Assembly: GCA_024640445.1 (NCBI GenBank)
Contig: JAHEEZ010000198.1
Coordinates: 1-6,685 of the forward strand
Source: Acidobacteriota bacterium
GTDB taxonomy: Bacteria > Acidobacteriota > Blastocatellia > Pyrinomonadales > Pyrinomonadaceae
DNA: 6,685 nt
Direction of reading: 5' to 3'
The position numbers were made by a program, and so were the translations under genes. The notes beneath the pieces are model-generated. The model saw only the letters and a program-made list of their open reading frames with translations, had not been told where the DNA came from and did not search any database. Shown in pieces: positions 6,205 to 6,685 of this stretch. Numbering within the stretch: position 1 is the stretch's first letter; every line of letters begins with the position of its first letter.

Positions 6205-6618
6205 ATGAAAAACAAATTGACGTTAATTGGCGCACTTCTGATGGTCGTTGCAATCGCACTCGGCTGCAGCCTTGACAGATTCACCGGAGGAAGCGATTCC
6301 GAAGCTCCAAAGGACGGGACCACCAAGACAGAGAAGGGTTCTGATCCATCAAACTCGTCTGATTCGGGCGGCTCCGGCGAACTTGTAGAGGTCGGTATTC
6401 CTGAATGCGACGAACTTGCGACCTACATCAACGAACGTGCGGAGACGATCGGCAAAGAATCGATCGTGGTCCGTGGAATCGTCGAAATGTACAAGCAGAC
6501 GATATTCAGCGGTTTGAAAGAAAGCGTTGAAAAGATGGACGAAAAGCAAAAGGAACAGACCGCCGAGAACTGCAGGCGGTCATTAGAGAACCTGAAGAAG
6601 AACATGGACGCGAAGTAG
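6205..6618 (+). CDS. Small predicted lipoprotein, function unknown
   Basis: A 137-residue protein with a lipoprotein signal: K2 and K4, a hydrophobic core (residues 5-19) and a lipobox-like IALGC ending at C21, the predicted acylated cysteine. Serine follows at position 22, which under the E. coli rule would favour the outer membrane. Residues about 27-58 are a flexible Gly/Ser/Asp/Lys linker. The C-terminal domain (about 60-137) is mostly helical and charged, beginning GIPECDEL (64-71) and ending in a basic amphipathic helix. Its only two cysteines, C68 and C123, could form a disulphide holding two helices together, as expected for a periplasm-facing domain. The start is well supported: GGAG (6196-6199) lies five bases before the ATG. 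The layout recalls small CDE-containing lipoproteins I associate with Acidobacteriota, but I cannot name a family. It appears to be a single-gene unit with its own terminator. Confidence 0.85.
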   Translation: MKNKLTLIGALLMVVAIALGCSLDRFTGGSDSEAPKDGTTKTEKGSDPSNSSDSGGSGELVEVGIPECDELATYINERAETIGKESIVVRGIVEMYKQTIFSGLKESVEKMDEKQKEQTAENCRRSLENLKKNMDAK

Positions 6619-6643
6619 TCCGTCCACACTACTTGAACCGTCC

Positions 6644-6685
6644 GCGGGCGCCCGGGTTTCGGCCTTGGCGCCCGCAACGTTTGTT
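6644..6685 (+). terminator. Intrinsic terminator-like hairpin after the lipoprotein gene
   Basis: GCGGGCGCC (6644-6652) pairs perfectly with GGCGCCCGC (6667-6675), 25 bases after the stop codon. Inside the 14-base loop GG (6655-6656) can pair with CC (6663-6664). A T-rich tail (TTTGTT, 6680-6685) begins after a four-base gap and runs into the window edge, so its full length is unknown. Confidence 0.65.

Overview
The window carries five protein genes on a bacterial chromosome: four complete, and one (purC) cut by the left edge. Base composition is moderately GC-rich and the codon use looks even across the genes, with no transposase, phage gene, tRNA, rRNA or CRISPR array. The gene set is ordinary housekeeping plus two lineage-restricted envelope proteins. 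The style of the HEAT-repeat membrane protein and of the small Gly/Ser-linker lipoprotein reminds me of Acidobacteriota, possibly Blastocatellia. That assignment is inference from memory of similar proteins, not something the sequence proves.

Layout, left to right. Positions 1-794 (minus strand) hold the first 264 codons of purC, SAICAR synthase of de novo purine synthesis. A 318-bp divergent spacer (795-1112) follows, with a sigma70-like promoter candidate pointing right and, just after its predicted transcription start, a hairpin/palindrome (982-1017). Positions 1113-2276 encode a 387-residue membrane-anchored HEAT-repeat protein, closed by a strong stem-loop (2298-2335). uvrB (2399-4387), the damage-recognition helicase-like subunit of nucleotide excision repair, follows. 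It has a TAGAAT -10-like box so close to the ATG that its mRNA may be leaderless. Twenty-one bases after uvrB comes a 500-residue GlcD/D-lactate-dehydrogenase-type FAD oxidase (4409-5911), probably cotranscribed with it.

The 293-bp spacer 5912-6204 is the most unusual part. It holds two facing arrays of degenerate 9-bp repeats of GTCTATCGN type, with a perfect 10-bp inverted match between the arms, enclosing two smaller potential hairpins, followed by an AT-rich promoter-like stretch. Positions 6205-6618 encode a 137-residue lipoprotein, followed by a terminator-like hairpin (6644-6675) at the right edge.

The genes do not form one pathway. There are probably at least four transcription units: purC (leftward), the HEAT protein, uvrB plus the oxidase, and the lipoprotein. 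I see no convincing new defence, mobile or biosynthetic system. The candidates worth a second look are the inverted 9-bp repeat region, the palindrome before the HEAT gene, and the possible leaderless start of uvrB.
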